Source of the DNA: Moringa oleifera
Lineage: Eukaryota; Streptophyta; Magnoliopsida; Brassicales; Moringaceae
Length of the DNA: 64,000 nucleotides
Reading direction: 5' to 3'
Assembly: GCA_021397835.1 (NCBI GenBank)
Contig: JAJFZO010000049.1
Span: 6,639,001-6,703,000 of the forward strand
The notes under the pieces are model-generated. The model made no database searches and was not told the DNA's origin. It saw only the letters and a program-made list of their open reading frames with translations. The translations under genes were made by a program, and so were the position numbers. Shown one piece after another: positions 49,956 through 63,304 of this stretch (position 1 is its first letter; each line of letters begins with the position of its first letter).

Positions 49956-50166
49956 ATGTATTCTTCACATGCTCTGTGCTCTCAGATATACCTCTTTGTG
50001 TTCTTTTCTCGCTCCTTCTAGGTTAACGAACTCACATTCCTGGAAAGAGAAGGAGCGGGATTTCTTCATAGAGAAAGAACAACTTTCGAGGATTATACAT
50101 ATATCTATAAGAACAGAATGTCACATTCTAGAAAATTCTCGCAAGGATCAGCCGTTGATTCTCTGA
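49956..50166 (+). promoter_or_regulatory. Upstream ORFs in the likely TTL 5' leader
   Basis: An upstream ATG at 49956 opens a 21-codon frame ending at 50021. A second at 49969 opens a 65-codon frame that ends at 50166 and overlaps the main start codon (50118) out of frame. If transcription starts near 49925 as the TATA-like box suggests, both lie in the mRNA and would be expected to lower translation of the main frame. Confidence 0.4.
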
Positions 50167-53100
50167 CCAGTCGATTCCGTGACTCACTAGGTTGCCACAA
50201 CGACGACAACAACAAGCCCGATTTCAGAGAACTCGATCTGGGTTCACCGGTTTCACCACTGTTGACCCGTGGTTCAACCAGTAGCAACATCAATGGCGGC
50301 ACCACCTCCAGTAGCAGTGCAAGTTCCTCTGGTTCAGCTTCCGGCAAAGCAACTAGCACAGCACAATTGCCTAAACCGCTCGAAAATGGCGGCAAAAGCC
50401 ACTCAGGGGAGCTCTCGTGTTTGTCTGAAACCAGCCCGACAGCACCCGGATCCGCCACGATGACCCGGAACCGCAAGCCGGGTCATCGGAGATCCGTCTC
50501 CGCCGGAGCCCCATTGATCTACTCGGGCTCGAACTTCACTGCCACTGGTAATAGCAGTACTACTCACAGCAACGGTGCAACCTCGGTTTCCTCGAATCCG
50601 ACCACAAATGTGCTTCCTAGCGGCAACATTTGCCCCTCCGGAAAAATCCTAAAAGTCGGGATGGCTTCTCGTGTTTCGAACAGAACCGATACGCTGTGTA
50701 CAGGTACGGGAAACTATGGACACGGCAGCATAGTTCGCAACAACGGCAAGCTGGGTGGGGCAGCAAATTCAGCGGAAGGGAATAATTTGCAGAGAGCAAA
50801 CGGGACCTGTGATCCAGAGGAGCTGAAAAGATTAGGCAATGAGGTGTATCGGAAAGGGAATTTTGTTGAGGCATTGGCATTGTACGATCGGGCCATATCG
50901 ATATCTCCCGAGAACGCGGCTTACCGCAGCAACCGGGCGGCCGCATTGACAGCATTGGGTAGGTTGGGCGAGGCTGTGAGGGAGTCCGAGGAGGCTTTGA
51001 GGCTGGACCCTGCCTATGCCAAGGCTAACCAGAGATTGGTTTCTCTTTATCTTAGGTGAGTTTCTTGGGGTTTGTTGGTTTGATGATTAAATTGGTCATG
51101 ATTTATTGGAAGATACATGGATGCTGTTGGATAAATGTGACTGCCGTTGTTCCATTTATTTGGCCTTCCTTTCATATTGGTTTTGGTTATATTGAATCTG
51201 TGTCATATTTGTCATTGTGTAATTGTATTTCTTCTGCTCTAGATTTTCTTTCAGTTTAGCTTCTTCCTTTTTTTTTTTTCTCTGATTGGTGATTCAGAAT
51301 TCTTATCTCTTGTATTTGTTTGTCTGTTCTATCTTATTGGGGACATGTTGACATTGGCTGCTGATATAGCTTTTATTAAGATTTGTTTCTTTGTTTCATA
51401 CTTGTGAGATTTGCTCTGATATTCTAAGCATTTTGCTTTAACAGATTCAGACTAAGAAGAGTATTTGGCATCATGAATTTTACAGTCTTAACTTTTCTTT
51501 CTTTTCTGGATTCATGATCCTATTGTTAGAAGGGTATCTGGTTAAACTCAACACTTCTAGTTTCATTTTGCATTTATTGTGGTTTCTTCATTTAGGGTGT
51601 TCCCATTGTTTATCTTCCGTCATACTATTAAGCAATCAAGTTTCATTACAGCAAGTTGGAATCCTCTAAATTGGATTTGATTTAGGTTAGGACAGGCTGA
51701 AAATGCCCGGCGCCACCTCTGTTTTCCTGGGCAACACCCTGATCCTGCTGAGTTGCAGAAACTGCAATCATTAGAGAAGCATCTGAATCGATGTGCAGAT
51801 GCTCGAAAAATTGGTGATTGGAAGAGTACAATTAGGGAAACTGATGCAGCGATAGCAAGTGGTGCAGCTTCCTCTCCTCAGGTTTTACCTCCAGCCTTAA
51901 TTTGGATCTTATTCATTCTGGCTGACATAAGATTGATTTCAGGTTGCCTGAACTAACTAAAATGGATTTTCAGCTTGTTGCTTGTAAAGCAGAAGCCCTT
52001 TTGAAGCTCCACCACATTGAGGATGCAGATTCTTGTCTGTCTAACGTTCCTAGATTGGAATATTGTCCTCTCTCACAGACCAAGTTCTTTGGTATGGCTG
52101 CTGAAGCTTATGTGCTCCATGTTCAGGCCCAAGTTGAGATGGCATTAGGAAGGTGAGCTCTGAAAGATAAAAGCCAAAAATTTGATTTTGTTTATTGCCT
52201 TTTTGGGTGAGTGAGAGTGATTAATAGTTTTATTGCAGATTTGAGAATGCTGTTTCAAAGGCAGAGAAGGCAGGCTTGATCGATTATGGCAACAAAGAAA
52301 TTGCAACAGTTTTGAACAATGTTAAAATGGCAGCAAGAGCTCGTTCTCATGGTAATGATCTTTTCAGTTCTGGAAGATATTCAGAGGCCTGCTCAGCTTA
52401 TGGGGAAGGCCTCAAATACGAGAGTTCCAACTCTGTTCTCTATTGCAATAGAGCAATTTGTTGGTCCAAGCTTGGGCTGTGGGAAAAATCCGTGGAGGAC
52501 TGCAACCAAGCACTAAAATTCCAACCAAATTACACCAAGGCCCTTCTTAGAAGGGCTGTCTCTAATGGAAAGGTGAATTAGCGTTCACGCTTTTGCACGT
52601 GCACATGTTTCTCGGAGGTTTTTGTGTATACTCATTCTCTATGTTTCCCAAAAAATCTAAAACACAGAATTCTTTTTGTGTACTTTCTCGTTTGGTTTTA
52701 TAGCTTGGACGGTGGGCAGAAGCTGTGAGAGATTATGAAGTCTTGAGGAAGGAACTTCCAGGAGACAACGAGGTTGCTGAAGCTTTGCAGCATGCACAAG
52801 CTGCATTGAGCAAATCTGATGGGGAGCAAGTAAATAATATGGCATTTAGTAGTGAAGTAGAGGAAGTTGCTAGCACGGATAAATTCAAAGCTGCAATTTC
52901 CTTACCTGGTGAGCTCAATCTTTTATCAGCCTTGCTGTAACTCTGAATCTTTTGTCTTCCACTTTTGATGATGAGTGTTTATGAATGAAAACTTGAAATT
53001 TCAGGTGTCTCAGTAGTTCATTTTAAACTGGAATCCAATCAACAATGCGAAGAAATATCTCCGTTCATCAATATGCTCTGTGTTCGGTATCCATCCATTC

Positions 53101-53528
53101 ATTTTTTTAAGGTAAGTACTTCAATGTTCTTTTGTTGCATTCTACTTCCATATCTGCCTAGACATATTGCATCATACTATCTTTCCTGTAACCTCATTAA
53201 GAAGGTGAATTCAACCCATTATAGAATAGAATTACTTAAGAATGCTTCCCACTTCCAAACGCTTAAAATGGAAGAATGAAAGCAAATGATCTTGTGCACA
53301 TATTCTGTGATCATGAACATGACCAACTAGTAATATAGAGGTCTAAAGTATTCTGGAACGATTCATTGGTTGAAGGTGGACGTGGAGGAGAGCCCAGGAG
53401 TAGCAAGAGCAGAGAGTATAAAAACAGTTCCAACTTTTAAAATCTACAAGGATGGAAACAAGGTGAAGGAGATGATCCACCCAAGCCATAAAAACTTGGA
53501 GGACTCTGTCAGGAGTTACAGTCTCTAG
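50118..53528 (+). CDS. TTL-type protein: TPR repeats plus C-terminal thioredoxin-like domain
   Basis: This is a member of the plant TETRATRICOPEPTIDE-REPEAT THIOREDOXIN-LIKE family, which scaffolds brassinosteroid, osmotic-stress and cellulose-synthase processes in the cytosol and at the plasma membrane. Seven exons join in frame: 50118-51055, 51686-51881, 51974-52152, 52239-52572, 52704-52908, 53005-53111, 53376-53528. The product is 703 aa, near the 690-700 aa of TTL1. Residues 1-225 are Ser/Gly/Asn-rich and disordered. A first TPR block (about 230-330) starts at [21 protein letters not shown] second (about 468-590) has [18 protein letters not shown] and [20 protein letters not shown]. The thioredoxin-like domain covers about 610-703 and ends [20 protein letters not shown]. 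It lacks the redox CxxC pair (SNQQCEEIS at that place), as usual in this family. All splice sites are GT-AG. Confidence 0.95.
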
Positions 53529-54099
53529 ATGGTAACTATCCGTCCGTACTATTCATCGTTACTTGTTGATTCATACAAGGGTTACTCTTCTTACCTGTGG
53601 CACAGTCAGCTACATAATGGTTTTATACAGTTTTGAGGCAAAGAACAACCCTCAGAGAGAAAATAGCTTCTTTTGAAGGAATTAATCATTCTTTTTCCTT
53701 GTATTTGGTTTCTGGTGTATTATTCACCTTTCAATTGCAATAGTTTAACTTTTCCTTTTGGAAAATCTCAGATGCATATAATGTTGTTGCCCTATTGTTT
53801 ATTATTAGAAGTAAAGCTGTAAAAAGTGTGCAATTTTAATTATATTTGTCTCCTCAGTTGAACTTTACAGAGCAAAGAAAACCCTAGAAAACAGACCTCA
53901 CGGACTACATGGAATCAAGTGGGGGTAGCCCAGGAGGGTTGCCACTAATTTCACAATGAACAGTGTGATAGTTATTGTGTTGTCTAGCACAGTATAATAT
54001 TCCAATTCTTGTCACAATTTCTTTTCTTAAAAAATCATTATAATTTTTTTATAAATCTAAAATATATTTATAAAATTTAGTTGGTAAGATATTTTGAGT
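53529..54099. other. TTL 3' region
   Basis: Likely 3' UTR in the first few hundred bases, then AT-rich intergenic DNA. No other gene seen. Confidence 0.5.
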
Positions 54100-54720
54100 A
54101 AAATTATATACACTTTAAAAAAATATGCTCTGAGGTTGATGATGCAGGGGTGTTATTGTAAATTAGCAGTAGTATTGATGAAGTTTCTTCCGCCTTCACG
54201 AAGACGAAGACTTGTACTTTGATTAGAGACGGCCGTACTGGTTCGTAAGCCTGCCCCGTTTTGTCCCGTACTGTTAAAAAGGCAAAGGAGAGAGCAGAAC
54301 TTATAATGACAGAAATGCCCCTGAGGGGCACCATGAACGGTGGGGACAATGGCCCCCAGAATCTGGATGTTACCCTTTTTGGTTCTGTAAAGGAAGGAGA
54401 GATCCAAGGAAGTGGTGGTAATGTACGGCAAGTGTACGTTGAGGTTAGAAGAGCGAGCGAGCGTGTGTGAGTATGGAGGAGGCAGAGAGGGAGCATAGGA
54501 TACGGGAGGATAGGAAGAAAAAAGGGTCAAAGTATGACCGTTCTGATAGATTCTCTGGTTCTTGAAACTCGAAAACCATACAGAGAGACAGAGCTGTAAA
54601 GCGGAGAACTTTTTCACGAGGGAGTAGCGGTGAGCCCACATCATTGAGGCTACTACACTCAGTCGTGACAGCACGGAACCAGTCAGTGATGCATTGCCTT
54701 TAAAAAAAAAAGGGTCAGTC
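54100..54720. other. Higher-GC block without a recognised gene
   Basis: Several overlapping frames exist on both strands (for example 54153-54674 minus and 54261-54470 plus) but none shows a domain or codon pattern I recognise. It contains the perfect palindrome TGCCCCTGAGGGGCA at 54316-54330 and a run of GAGCGAGCGAGCGTGTGTGAG. It may be a promoter or 5' region of an unrecognised transcript, or a gene remnant. Confidence 0.35.
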
Positions 54721-56838
54721 TTTTAGTGTAGCTGTATGATAAGTTGCGTGTACCGACAGTTGCTCCCAGGCTCCTGCGTCCACATAAATGAGTGCAGATG
54801 GCTGATCCCCCGCTTTGTTGGACCATGGTTCAAAGAGCTCAGAATGCTGAAATGTATTTAAATAGGAGATACATACCAAGTTTTATTTTAATAATTTTTT
54901 TAATAATTTATTTTTACCGTATTTTTATGCATTAAATTTATTAATAATAAAATTTATATTAATTAAATTAATAATATTTATTTAATATAAATAATCATAT
55001 AATTTATAAAAAATAGTTTTTGTTTAATTAGATAAAAGTGTTTTGATAAATTTTATAATTGAAAACATTAATTTTTTTGTTGTTATAAAAACTAAAACTG
55101 TAAATGCTAAATGAATCAATTTATTAATTAGTATTTTAATTTTCTTGTTTCAATCAATTTTCCGTATAATTTTTTTAAAAATTAGCATTTAAAAAATTTA
55201 AAGAATTAATTACATCAAACTTATAATAGTTTAAATATTTTTTAAAATTTTCAATTAATGCGAAAACACATGATGGTTGCCTCGAATGGTAACCCGAGTT
55301 TTTCTCTTTAAATAAATTAAGTGAAATTTAGGTTTGCACCTTTTGCATCTACTTTCTCCTGTTTTCTCCCACTTCCAGTCTTCTCTTTCAACCCCATTCT
55401 CTGTAAGTGTCAACTATGCTCCTCTCAAGTACAAGCAGCCCTTTGGGCCTTGTTTCGATCGTACAAAACGATATTCTATCTGATTTTTTATTTTCATGAT
55501 TCGATATGTGCAAGGAGATATTTCCATCTTTACAACAGACATTTTTATTTAAATTTAAGATAACGTAAAATCGATATTAACATCATATGTGTTGGCATAT
55601 CTTCTGTAACTATATAGTGGCTTGAATTTAAAATAGCATAAGATGGATAGTGAAGTCATATGTATATATATATATATATATACATGAATATCAATTAAAA
55701 TGTGAAAATAAATTAAATAAATAAAAATTATGTTTAAAATTTATTATAAATTATGTAAAATATGCATAATATATCAATAAATTAAATTTATATTCAAAAT
55801 TTATAAAATTTATAACGAACCATAAACATAGATACTAGCACATCATTTATATGAGTTTACATCATTAATGTGAAATTATGGGATCAACACTATAAGTCGA
55901 TCCATATTCAATAATATCATTTTTGCATGAACCAATAATTTTATGCAGAATTATATTTTTATATTAAACTACACTATATTAAATTAAATTTACATGATAT
56001 TGACCCCCCATATCTCACAACAATATTTTTATACTAACCAATAATTATATCTTTACACAGAACCCCATTATATAGTAGCTTAACAAATTTTACATGAATT
56101 GATAAAAATAAAAATATATTATTTCGTTTAATTCATTTTCAGACGATCTCAACCAAACGAAAAAAGCACATGATTAAAGACTTTTTTGAAAATTGAGAGA
56201 TCCCTCGGCAAAGAAAGAAGAGTGACCAAATAAAAGAGAATGCAAGAAAATACATGATTAAAAAAATAAATTTCATAAGTTTTTATATGGTAAGAACATT
56301 TTTATCTAATCAAAATAGATTAAAATAATAAGTTAATAAAAAACCAAATTTTCAACTTAAAAAATTAAGATCATTTAATTGCTCTGAAAAATTGAAAACA
56401 TTAACAAAAACTCTGGCACAATTTTTTTTTTTTTTAAAGAAAAAACTAAAGCTCATATGGGATTAAACATTGAAAGAGTACTGGACCTAGTAGGCCTGCT
56501 AACGGGTGGCTCAATTAATAATACTAACCCGTTAGGCCCAAATTGTTTCCAGACAAGAGCCAAGATTGACCTCAGATGTAAACTTGAGATGACTCACTCA
56601 CGACTTTAATTATAATGAATCATAGAAGTTACGATATTTAAGGAAAAAGATTAATTTTTGTTATCAATCTGATAAACAGACGGATCGTTAAATTTTATAT
56701 GTTTATGATGTAAAGCTTCTTATAATTTTTCTTTTTAATGATTCAGTGAGCCTTTTAATTAGCGATCATAAAAGCATAGGCGCATGCCAAAGAACCAAAC
56801 GCTTTTTATTCCCACATGTAAAGAGAAAGACAGAGGCG
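54721..56838. other. AT-rich intergenic region
   Basis: No gene seen. Contains an (AT)n microsatellite at about 55659-55681. The frame at 55321-55563 shows no domain. 56746-56838 is probably the 3' UTR of the DUF538 gene on the minus strand. Confidence 0.45.
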
Positions 56839-57252
56839 TCACTGCCCTGCCGCAAATGCATCAAAGGGGAAAGTCTTAGTGATCCCAGCGAGGCTCTTGA
56901 AGTGAATATTCCCAGTGGAAGGATCATCAACCTTGATCTCACTAACAGGAGGCCACAGCATCAACTCTTTAGCCTTCACTCCCTTCAGCTTCTTGATCCT
57001 CTTCTTGTTCACGTATCCAGTTATCTCCCTGTCGTAGCTCACGAGCTTGCTGATCATCTTGAACTCGTGCTCCACTTTCTTCCCCTGCAGGATCCACATG
57101 TACCCTGTGCTCTTCACGTATCCAACCTCGATCACATCCGAAAGTGGTAGAAGCCCTAGAGGGAGCTCGAACTCTCGCAGAAGCTCCGTCGCCATTTTCA
57201 TGCCTTCTTCTTGCCCTTTCTTCACAATGCCTCCTCCCTTCTCGGCCTCCAT
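56839..57252 (-). CDS. DUF538 family protein
   Basis: Single exon of 137 aa beginning MEAEKGGGIVKKGQEEGMKM. The DUF538 domain covers most of it (about residues 18-130), with the typical LLREFELPLGLLPLSDVIEV start, YVKSTGYMWI middle and ITGYV..KRIKKLKGVKAKEL, WPPVSEI end. Family members (the SVB-like group) are plant-specific, stress-responsive and linked to trichome branching and membrane lipid or pectin-related roles; the biochemical activity is uncertain. There is no signal peptide, so this is the cytosolic type. A TATA-like TATATATAGGG box lies about 55 bp upstream (near 57307-57317 on the minus strand). The gene is divergent from the next gene, which starts 577 bp away. Complete and probably functional. 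Confidence 0.93.
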   Translation of the reverse strand: MEAEKGGGIVKKGQEEGMKMATELLREFELPLGLLPLSDVIEVGYVKSTGYMWILQGKKVEHEFKMISKLVSYDREITGYVNKKRIKKLKGVKAKELMLWPPVSEIKVDDPSTGNIHFKSLAGITKTFPFDAFAAGQ

Positions 57253-57829
57253 GCTTGATAGTACTTGATCAGTTGTTTATGGAGGAAAATGGATTACTTT
57301 GCCCATTTATATATAGGGCCGAATTAATGAATGACTTGTAAAAAACTAAGTGAGCATGCTTTGTAGTTTTCGTCACACACAATGTATTTCATGTAACTCT
57401 CCGATCCCAACTGGCCCTATGTTTTTGTCATCTTCGAAGTGGATACTTTGAATACAACGCATCTTTCTCCCAACTATGGAACTTTCCATTGTTGCATAAA
57501 ATGTGAAAAAAGAAAAAAACAAATACCCTTCTGATCACAGACATAATATCTATAATTTATTATATTAATTTAATAAAAATAATATAAATAAAATTATTAT
57601 TATTAATTTTATTTTGAATTGTTAAGTATCAAAGCAAAAATTTTCTCCTAATCACAATAAATTCATAATACACATATAACTAAGAAGCCATAAGAATGTG
57701 GTGACGTGGCAAAGAACAGGAAGGCTGGTTTATTAGGCGCAGCTTTAAACTACCCATAACAAACTCGTTCACTGATGTCGCTTTAAATACCAGCAAGTCT
57801 GCTACTGAGGCAGTGAGAAAGGGGGATAC
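57253..57829. other. Divergent intergenic promoter region
   Basis: This lies between the minus-strand DUF538 gene and the plus-strand 180-aa gene, so it holds both promoters. GGTGACGTGGC near 57701 contains a TGACGTGG bZIP-type core upstream of the second gene. The centre is AT-rich. Confidence 0.5.
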
Positions 57830-59014
57830 ATGGAAAAGTCGGAGAGCAGCAAAGAAAGCAAGATAATCAGAATGAAGAACGAGAAGCTGCATCTTGATCA
57901 CTACGTTGATTTCTTTTGCTCTCGCAACCAACTCACCGTTCATTTACTCAATCAGGTCCTTTAATTTCTGATCTCTCTCTCTCTCTCTCTTCCCCATTTG
58001 ATTTTCTTTTCTTTGTTTTTATATTTTTATCATTTTGCAAATTCGACGACTCCTACTCAATCTCGTTCTAAGTTAATCATTCTTGTGATTTTTTATATCT
58101 TTTTTAATTTTTAATTTCTCATGGATTTTCACTGCGTTTTGGTTCATATATGTATACTAACAGATCATCAAACTGCACGGTTTTAGAAGGATCGGGGCTC
58201 CCAAGGTAATCACGAATCACTCTCGATACTTGCTGCTGAGAAAGTATATGAAAAAGAAAAATTAATGTTCATGTTTGGATCATTACTTATGGCTCATTGT
58301 TTTGAGGATCTAAATGAGGACCTAAAATCAACACTATTTCATCAAATAATTGCGGACACAACACTCTATTTGTCACTACAGTTTCAAAATCAGTTTCCTC
58401 GTTTTCTGTCTGAGCGGCTGCTAGGTTGCTTAGAAACAGAGGAAATAGATATCTGTTACTTTTCTGTCCAAAGAAGGATTTGACGCTTAAAACTTTACTT
58501 ACAAGCATCTCTCAACTTCCACGAAATTCACTGTATTGTGTTTTTTTTTTTGGTCTTTTCTGTCTCTTACTTACAATTTCTCTGCACCACACGATACTTA
58601 AACGTGCATTTCTTTTGTTTCTTGTTCGAATCTTCATAGAAAATTTTGAGTGACGCATTGGACACCCTCGATCTGATCGATCCGTGTCGCTCTACGCTAA
58701 AAGAGGACGTAAACCCATGCGCATTGATGTCTCTCGAAGACGTGGTCGCAGATCTCAACGACCTCAACTGGCGAGATTGTAGCGTCACCTGCATTCAAAC
58801 CCTAAACACAGGAAAAGGGAGCTTGTTCTCCTCGTCCTCTTCCGCCAGCCAGGTCTCGTCTCTCCAATGCAGCGACTTCTCAATGCCTAAGCCCAAATCG
58901 AAGACCGGAAAGCAGGGTAGGAAGAGAAAGAGGAATACGGTCCAGGCACGGGGCGGCGATGGCGATTCCAGTTCTCCTCTACCTTCTGCTGTGGCGTCCT
59001 TTGGATCGTGTTGA
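57830..59014 (+). CDS. Plant-specific protein of unknown function (DUF7787-like)
   Basis: Three exons join in frame: 57830-57955, 58164-58205, 58640-59014; the product is 180 aa. The start MEKSESSKESKIIRMKNEKL is chosen because it opens the conserved region. Residues about 20-60 (LHLDHYVDFFCSRNQLTVHL, then NQIIKLHGF) form an N-terminal helix-rich motif. Residues about 60-110 carry ILSDALDTLDLIDPCRSTL, LEDVVADLNDLNWRDC and SVTCIQTLN. The C-terminal third is Ser-rich with a basic cluster (KQGRKRKRN) that could be a nuclear signal. The layout resembles a plant-only family known to me as DUF7787, with no established function. Intron 1 begins with GT and contains a (CT)n tract; intron 2 is 434 bp. 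It appears intact. Confidence 0.8.
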
Positions 59015-61713
59015 ATTCAAGGGATTAATAGTTTGTGTTTTCTGTTTTTCTGGTGCTTTGAGTTCCCTCTTTTTTTCTTTTTTTTTTTGTTTTCTGTTAG
59101 ACTGTTTACTGGTTAGATTTTGCTTCCTCGCCTGCCGGCAGCGCTGGGGGATTTTTGGCGGGTAGATTAGTGTTGTTTGTGAAACAGAAGGGTATTTTTG
59201 TCTTTCTACACCTGATCTGTGTTTCATTCTTGTGTAAGTCGGTGGCATGGTCTTATTCTTCTCATAATTGTTTAAATTTTAAATTTTGCTGGTAAAAAAA
59301 AAAAGGTATTTTGAATAATTTCAGTGAATTACCGTACAAAATTCTAACAGGAAGTGTTATTGCAGACATCATTCTGATGTAAGGAGGTAATTTTCTATAT
59401 AATTATAGGAACCAAATTGAGGCACTCCAATTTTTTTTTTAAATAAAAAAGTGCACAATGATTTCATTCCAAGGCACTAAGAAGATTATTTCCTTTATCT
59501 AATTTAATTATCTCATGAATGTTTGACATCACTCATACAACATTGAACATTTTCAATATGTTTTCCAGTTTTGGTTGTCATCATTTTATCTAGCTGTAAG
59601 TATTAATCAATGGTCAAATGAATTAAAAAAATTGGATCAAAATTCTTTACTTATTTGTGTGCTGCAAAATTTTTAATAAAATTATAATATGTGACAATTT
59701 CATTAAATTAGTAATTTAAAATTTTAATTATTATTTTATTATTTACATTAATATTATAAATTATTAAAATATTTGTATAATTTTTTTATTAAAACAGTTC
59801 ATTATAAAAATTAAATTAACAAAAACATCTTTGATACGAAAAAATTATAATTATGGAAACTTTAAGCTAATCATTTAGTTCCCATGATAATAAATTTTTT
59901 TAAAAAATTAATGTTTAATTAGTAAAATTTTGGTTTCCACCACTAGCATACCATCATTATGAACATTGCTGCTCCACTTATTTATAATTATTTTAAAATT
60001 ATTTTATGTGAATTTTAGTATTTTAAGTTGTTTTTATTTTATAAATAGATTACAATGAAATATATATATATATATATATTTCAATATTCGGTATTGATAT
60101 TTGACTAGTAAAATAAGGTAATTCAAGTTTTTATTTTATAATCTATTAAACAACAAAATTTGAGATTAAAAAATTGCGAAAATTATGATAAATTGATGTA
60201 TTTTATTAATATTTAGTTAGTAAAACAAGTTAACATAAATTTTATTTTTATAACTATTCAAACAATAAAATCATGATAAAAATGATGTCATTAATATGTT
60301 TTTATTAATAAAATAAATTAATTAGCATAAGTTATATTACAGATGTATTTAAATGACAAAAAATGTTATTAAAAAAATCAAATTAAGTAATTTGCTGGAA
60401 AATATAAGGTGAAAATTTTATATTGGACAAATGTAAATCATCTATGGTCCAACCTTTAATTCAAAAATTAAAATTTTTTAAAAAAATTATGAAAATAAGT
60501 GCTCACAAATATCCGATGAGCTAATTTTTATGTTCATATCTTGAATTGATAATTTAAAGTAATTTTTTGTTCGCGTAATTTTGATTGTGGATGTACGTTA
60601 AAATCTTTATAAAAAGTATAATTAATTACATTAAGAAAACTTTTAGTTTATTTAAGTTTTAAATTAAAATTTATAAAAATATTTATTTAAAATTATATTT
60701 TTTATTAAATTCTTAACATGAGAATTTAATTAAAAAATTTTATTATTATCAACGATTTTATGCACGTAAGTTATATGCATATGATTTTTAGTTGTTCCAT
60801 TATTTTAATAACCCTTTAAACATTGTTAAAAATAAATAAAATATTATTTTTTATCAAATTTAATAAGAATATGTATAATATAAATATTTTAAAAAATAAA
60901 AAATAAAATTTTTTATTTATTTTCATATTGTTTAAAGAGATGTTACAATAATTGTATAATTAAAAATTATATACGTATTACATATGTATATAAAATTATT
61001 AATATTAATAAAAATTATAAATGAAAGTTTTATAGAGATAATTCAACAAACATGTAAGTTTTAAATATATATAATTTTTTTAATAAGTCTCAAATTGAGA
61101 TCATGAGCAAAATGCGAGTATTTTTAAGATAATTAAATTTAAAAATTAAATATTATAATAAAATAAATTATTTATATTTTATTTAACACAAAATTTTAAT
61201 TTTTAAGTTTTTTTTTAAAATATAGGTAAGATTTCAATCTTTAACTCATCAGTAAGTTTTTTTAAAAATCATCAATTTTCACTCATATTTTTAAATAATA
61301 TTTATTATATTTAAATATATTTATATTTTAATTTGGATAAATTTAATTTGTTTTATTGATTAAATTTTACTAGAAACATATTGATAAAACATATAGGAGT
61401 TATGCATCATATAGTACACTTCAACGTACTAAATTTTAGGAGGTTATTATGTATTTGTGAGAAATGAGAAAGATACAAGACATGAAAGGGTATTTTGGTT
61501 TTTCTAAAAAATGAAACCAGGTTTTTCATGTCAGGAAAAGTTAGATTGTTATAACTATGATTATTTCACTATATGTAGAAATCAACCTATACAAATCTTA
61601 ATTTTTCAAAAAAAGTTTAAAATTAAAAAACCATGAATAATTTGATCTTTTTGCTGTTCATAATTTTCAAAGATGCTTTAAATTCTTGTGAATCATGCAT
61701 CACATAAAAACAA

Positions 61714-61751
<38 letters not shown>

Positions 61752-61789
61752 AAACTTAATGTACCTAATTATAAAAAATTTTGGATAAA
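59015..61789. other. Gene-poor AT-rich region
   Basis: The first 250 bp is the likely 3' UTR of the preceding gene. After that no gene was seen. Base composition becomes extremely AT-rich from about 59640. (AT)n microsatellites lie at about 60059-60079 and 61715-61746. Confidence 0.5.
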
Positions 61790-62252
61790 AGTTTTGTAAA
61801 ATTTTGATGTTTATCCATGTTATTAATTAAACCCTCCGTGACAAATTGAATCTTAGTTTATTAATTCGATCTAAATTAAATTTTAATTCAAATGATTATG
61901 AAAAATTAAAAATATTTTCATTGTTGAAATGCCTAAAAAGTTTATTTCTTCAATTTGAACAATTTCCATGTAAATTTTTTTTGTGAATTTTTTCAAAATT
62001 TTGACAGTATAAATTTTTAAAAATATATTTTTAATACTTAAAAACATTTAAAATTTTTTGTGACTTTAGCTTAAATATTTTTTACATGTGCAAAAAATTT
62101 CAAATCAAAATTTATTGTATAAGTTCTTTAATTTAAATATTTACAAATTTTGATTTTTTTTGATAAGATTTAATTTAAATTAAATTAATAAATTAAAATT
62201 TGATTTGCTTTTTTGAATAAGTTTGATTAGTAATACAGTGTAAACATTAAGA
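61790..62252. mobile_element. Palindromic AT-rich MITE, copy 3
   Basis: It begins TTGTAAAATTTTGATGTTTA and ends near GTGTAAACATTAAGAGCTTT, with the family's internal inverted blocks (AAATTTATTGTATAAGTTCT on the right side). It lies about 26 kb from the nearest cluster copy, so the family is dispersed. Confidence 0.65.
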
Positions 62253-63304
62253 GCTTTATTCAAATTTTTTTTAAAGAATACAAAATTAATTAATAACTTG
62301 TCGATTAGTCAAATTTACTAAGAATTTTTATTATTTTATTTAATTTTGATGAGAGTAAAAACAAACTTACAAATTTAAGAATAAATAGACTAATAAAAAG
62401 TAATTTAAATAAATAAAAATTTCACTGTTTTTATTTTCTCTATTTTATGAACATGAAGCAGTTGCTTGCAAATTTTGGTTATAATATCTTAAAAAAGGAT
62501 TTTTTATTTAATTTCCCTTTGTAATTTCTGCAAAAGAAAGAAATGAAAAAAACTAAAAAGGAGCTTAATTTAATATAGTGAAATATATTGTTTGGATTAT
62601 TTTCATTTGTAAAACAAGAGTAAGATATTATTATGAAAAGTACTTTTTTGTGCATAAAAAATATTTAATAAATATAAATGATATTTTAATTCAGTTTAAT
62701 TTAAATTTTAATAAAAAATTTAAAAACTTAAAAATATTTGACATAAAATTTTTAATAGATAATAATATCTAAATTATCATCATAAAAAATTAAGTAATTA
62801 AAATATTTTTAAAATTTGTATTATTGAACTTCAAAAATTTTACAAATATTAATGTAAAAAAATTAATTAAATTTAAAAAATAAATTTGAAACAGAGGATA
62901 TAATTTATTTAAGATATTGTAACAACAAAAATAACTTTAATTAAATTTATGTAGCTATTTGAGTTAAAATCTAACTTATATCTAACTAAAAAATTAAATA
63001 TATAATTTATGTGATCAATATAGTAAAAATTAAAAATAAATATAAAGTAAATATTATTTAAAACCTTCAAAACTAAATTTTTGCTATAAATTTTGAAACA
63101 TTCTTAACAAATCCTAATTCATGAGAAATACTCAAATTATATTGACTCAAACTATTAAAAAAATCAAGCATATTTTCATTATTGAAATAATTAAAAAATT
63201 ACTTGGATGAATTTTATATTTCATTTTGAGTCAATTTTTTAATTTTAAATAATTTTAATGTATAAAATTTTTATTATGAATTTTAAAATTTTTGATAGCA
63301 AAAT
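62253..63304. other. AT-rich desert
   Basis: No gene seen. The short frame at 62578-62772 is almost entirely A/T-coded residues and is not credible as a gene. Confidence 0.5.

Noticed and set aside
55440..56165. Possible transposon between CCTTGTTTCGATCGT and ACGATCTCAACCAAACG
   Set aside because: The ends resemble inverted repeats only weakly, and no target-site duplication could be read, so it is not listed as an element.
62578..62772. 64-codon frame in the AT desert
   Set aside because: Composed almost entirely of residues coded by A/T-only codons, with no domain; chance frame.
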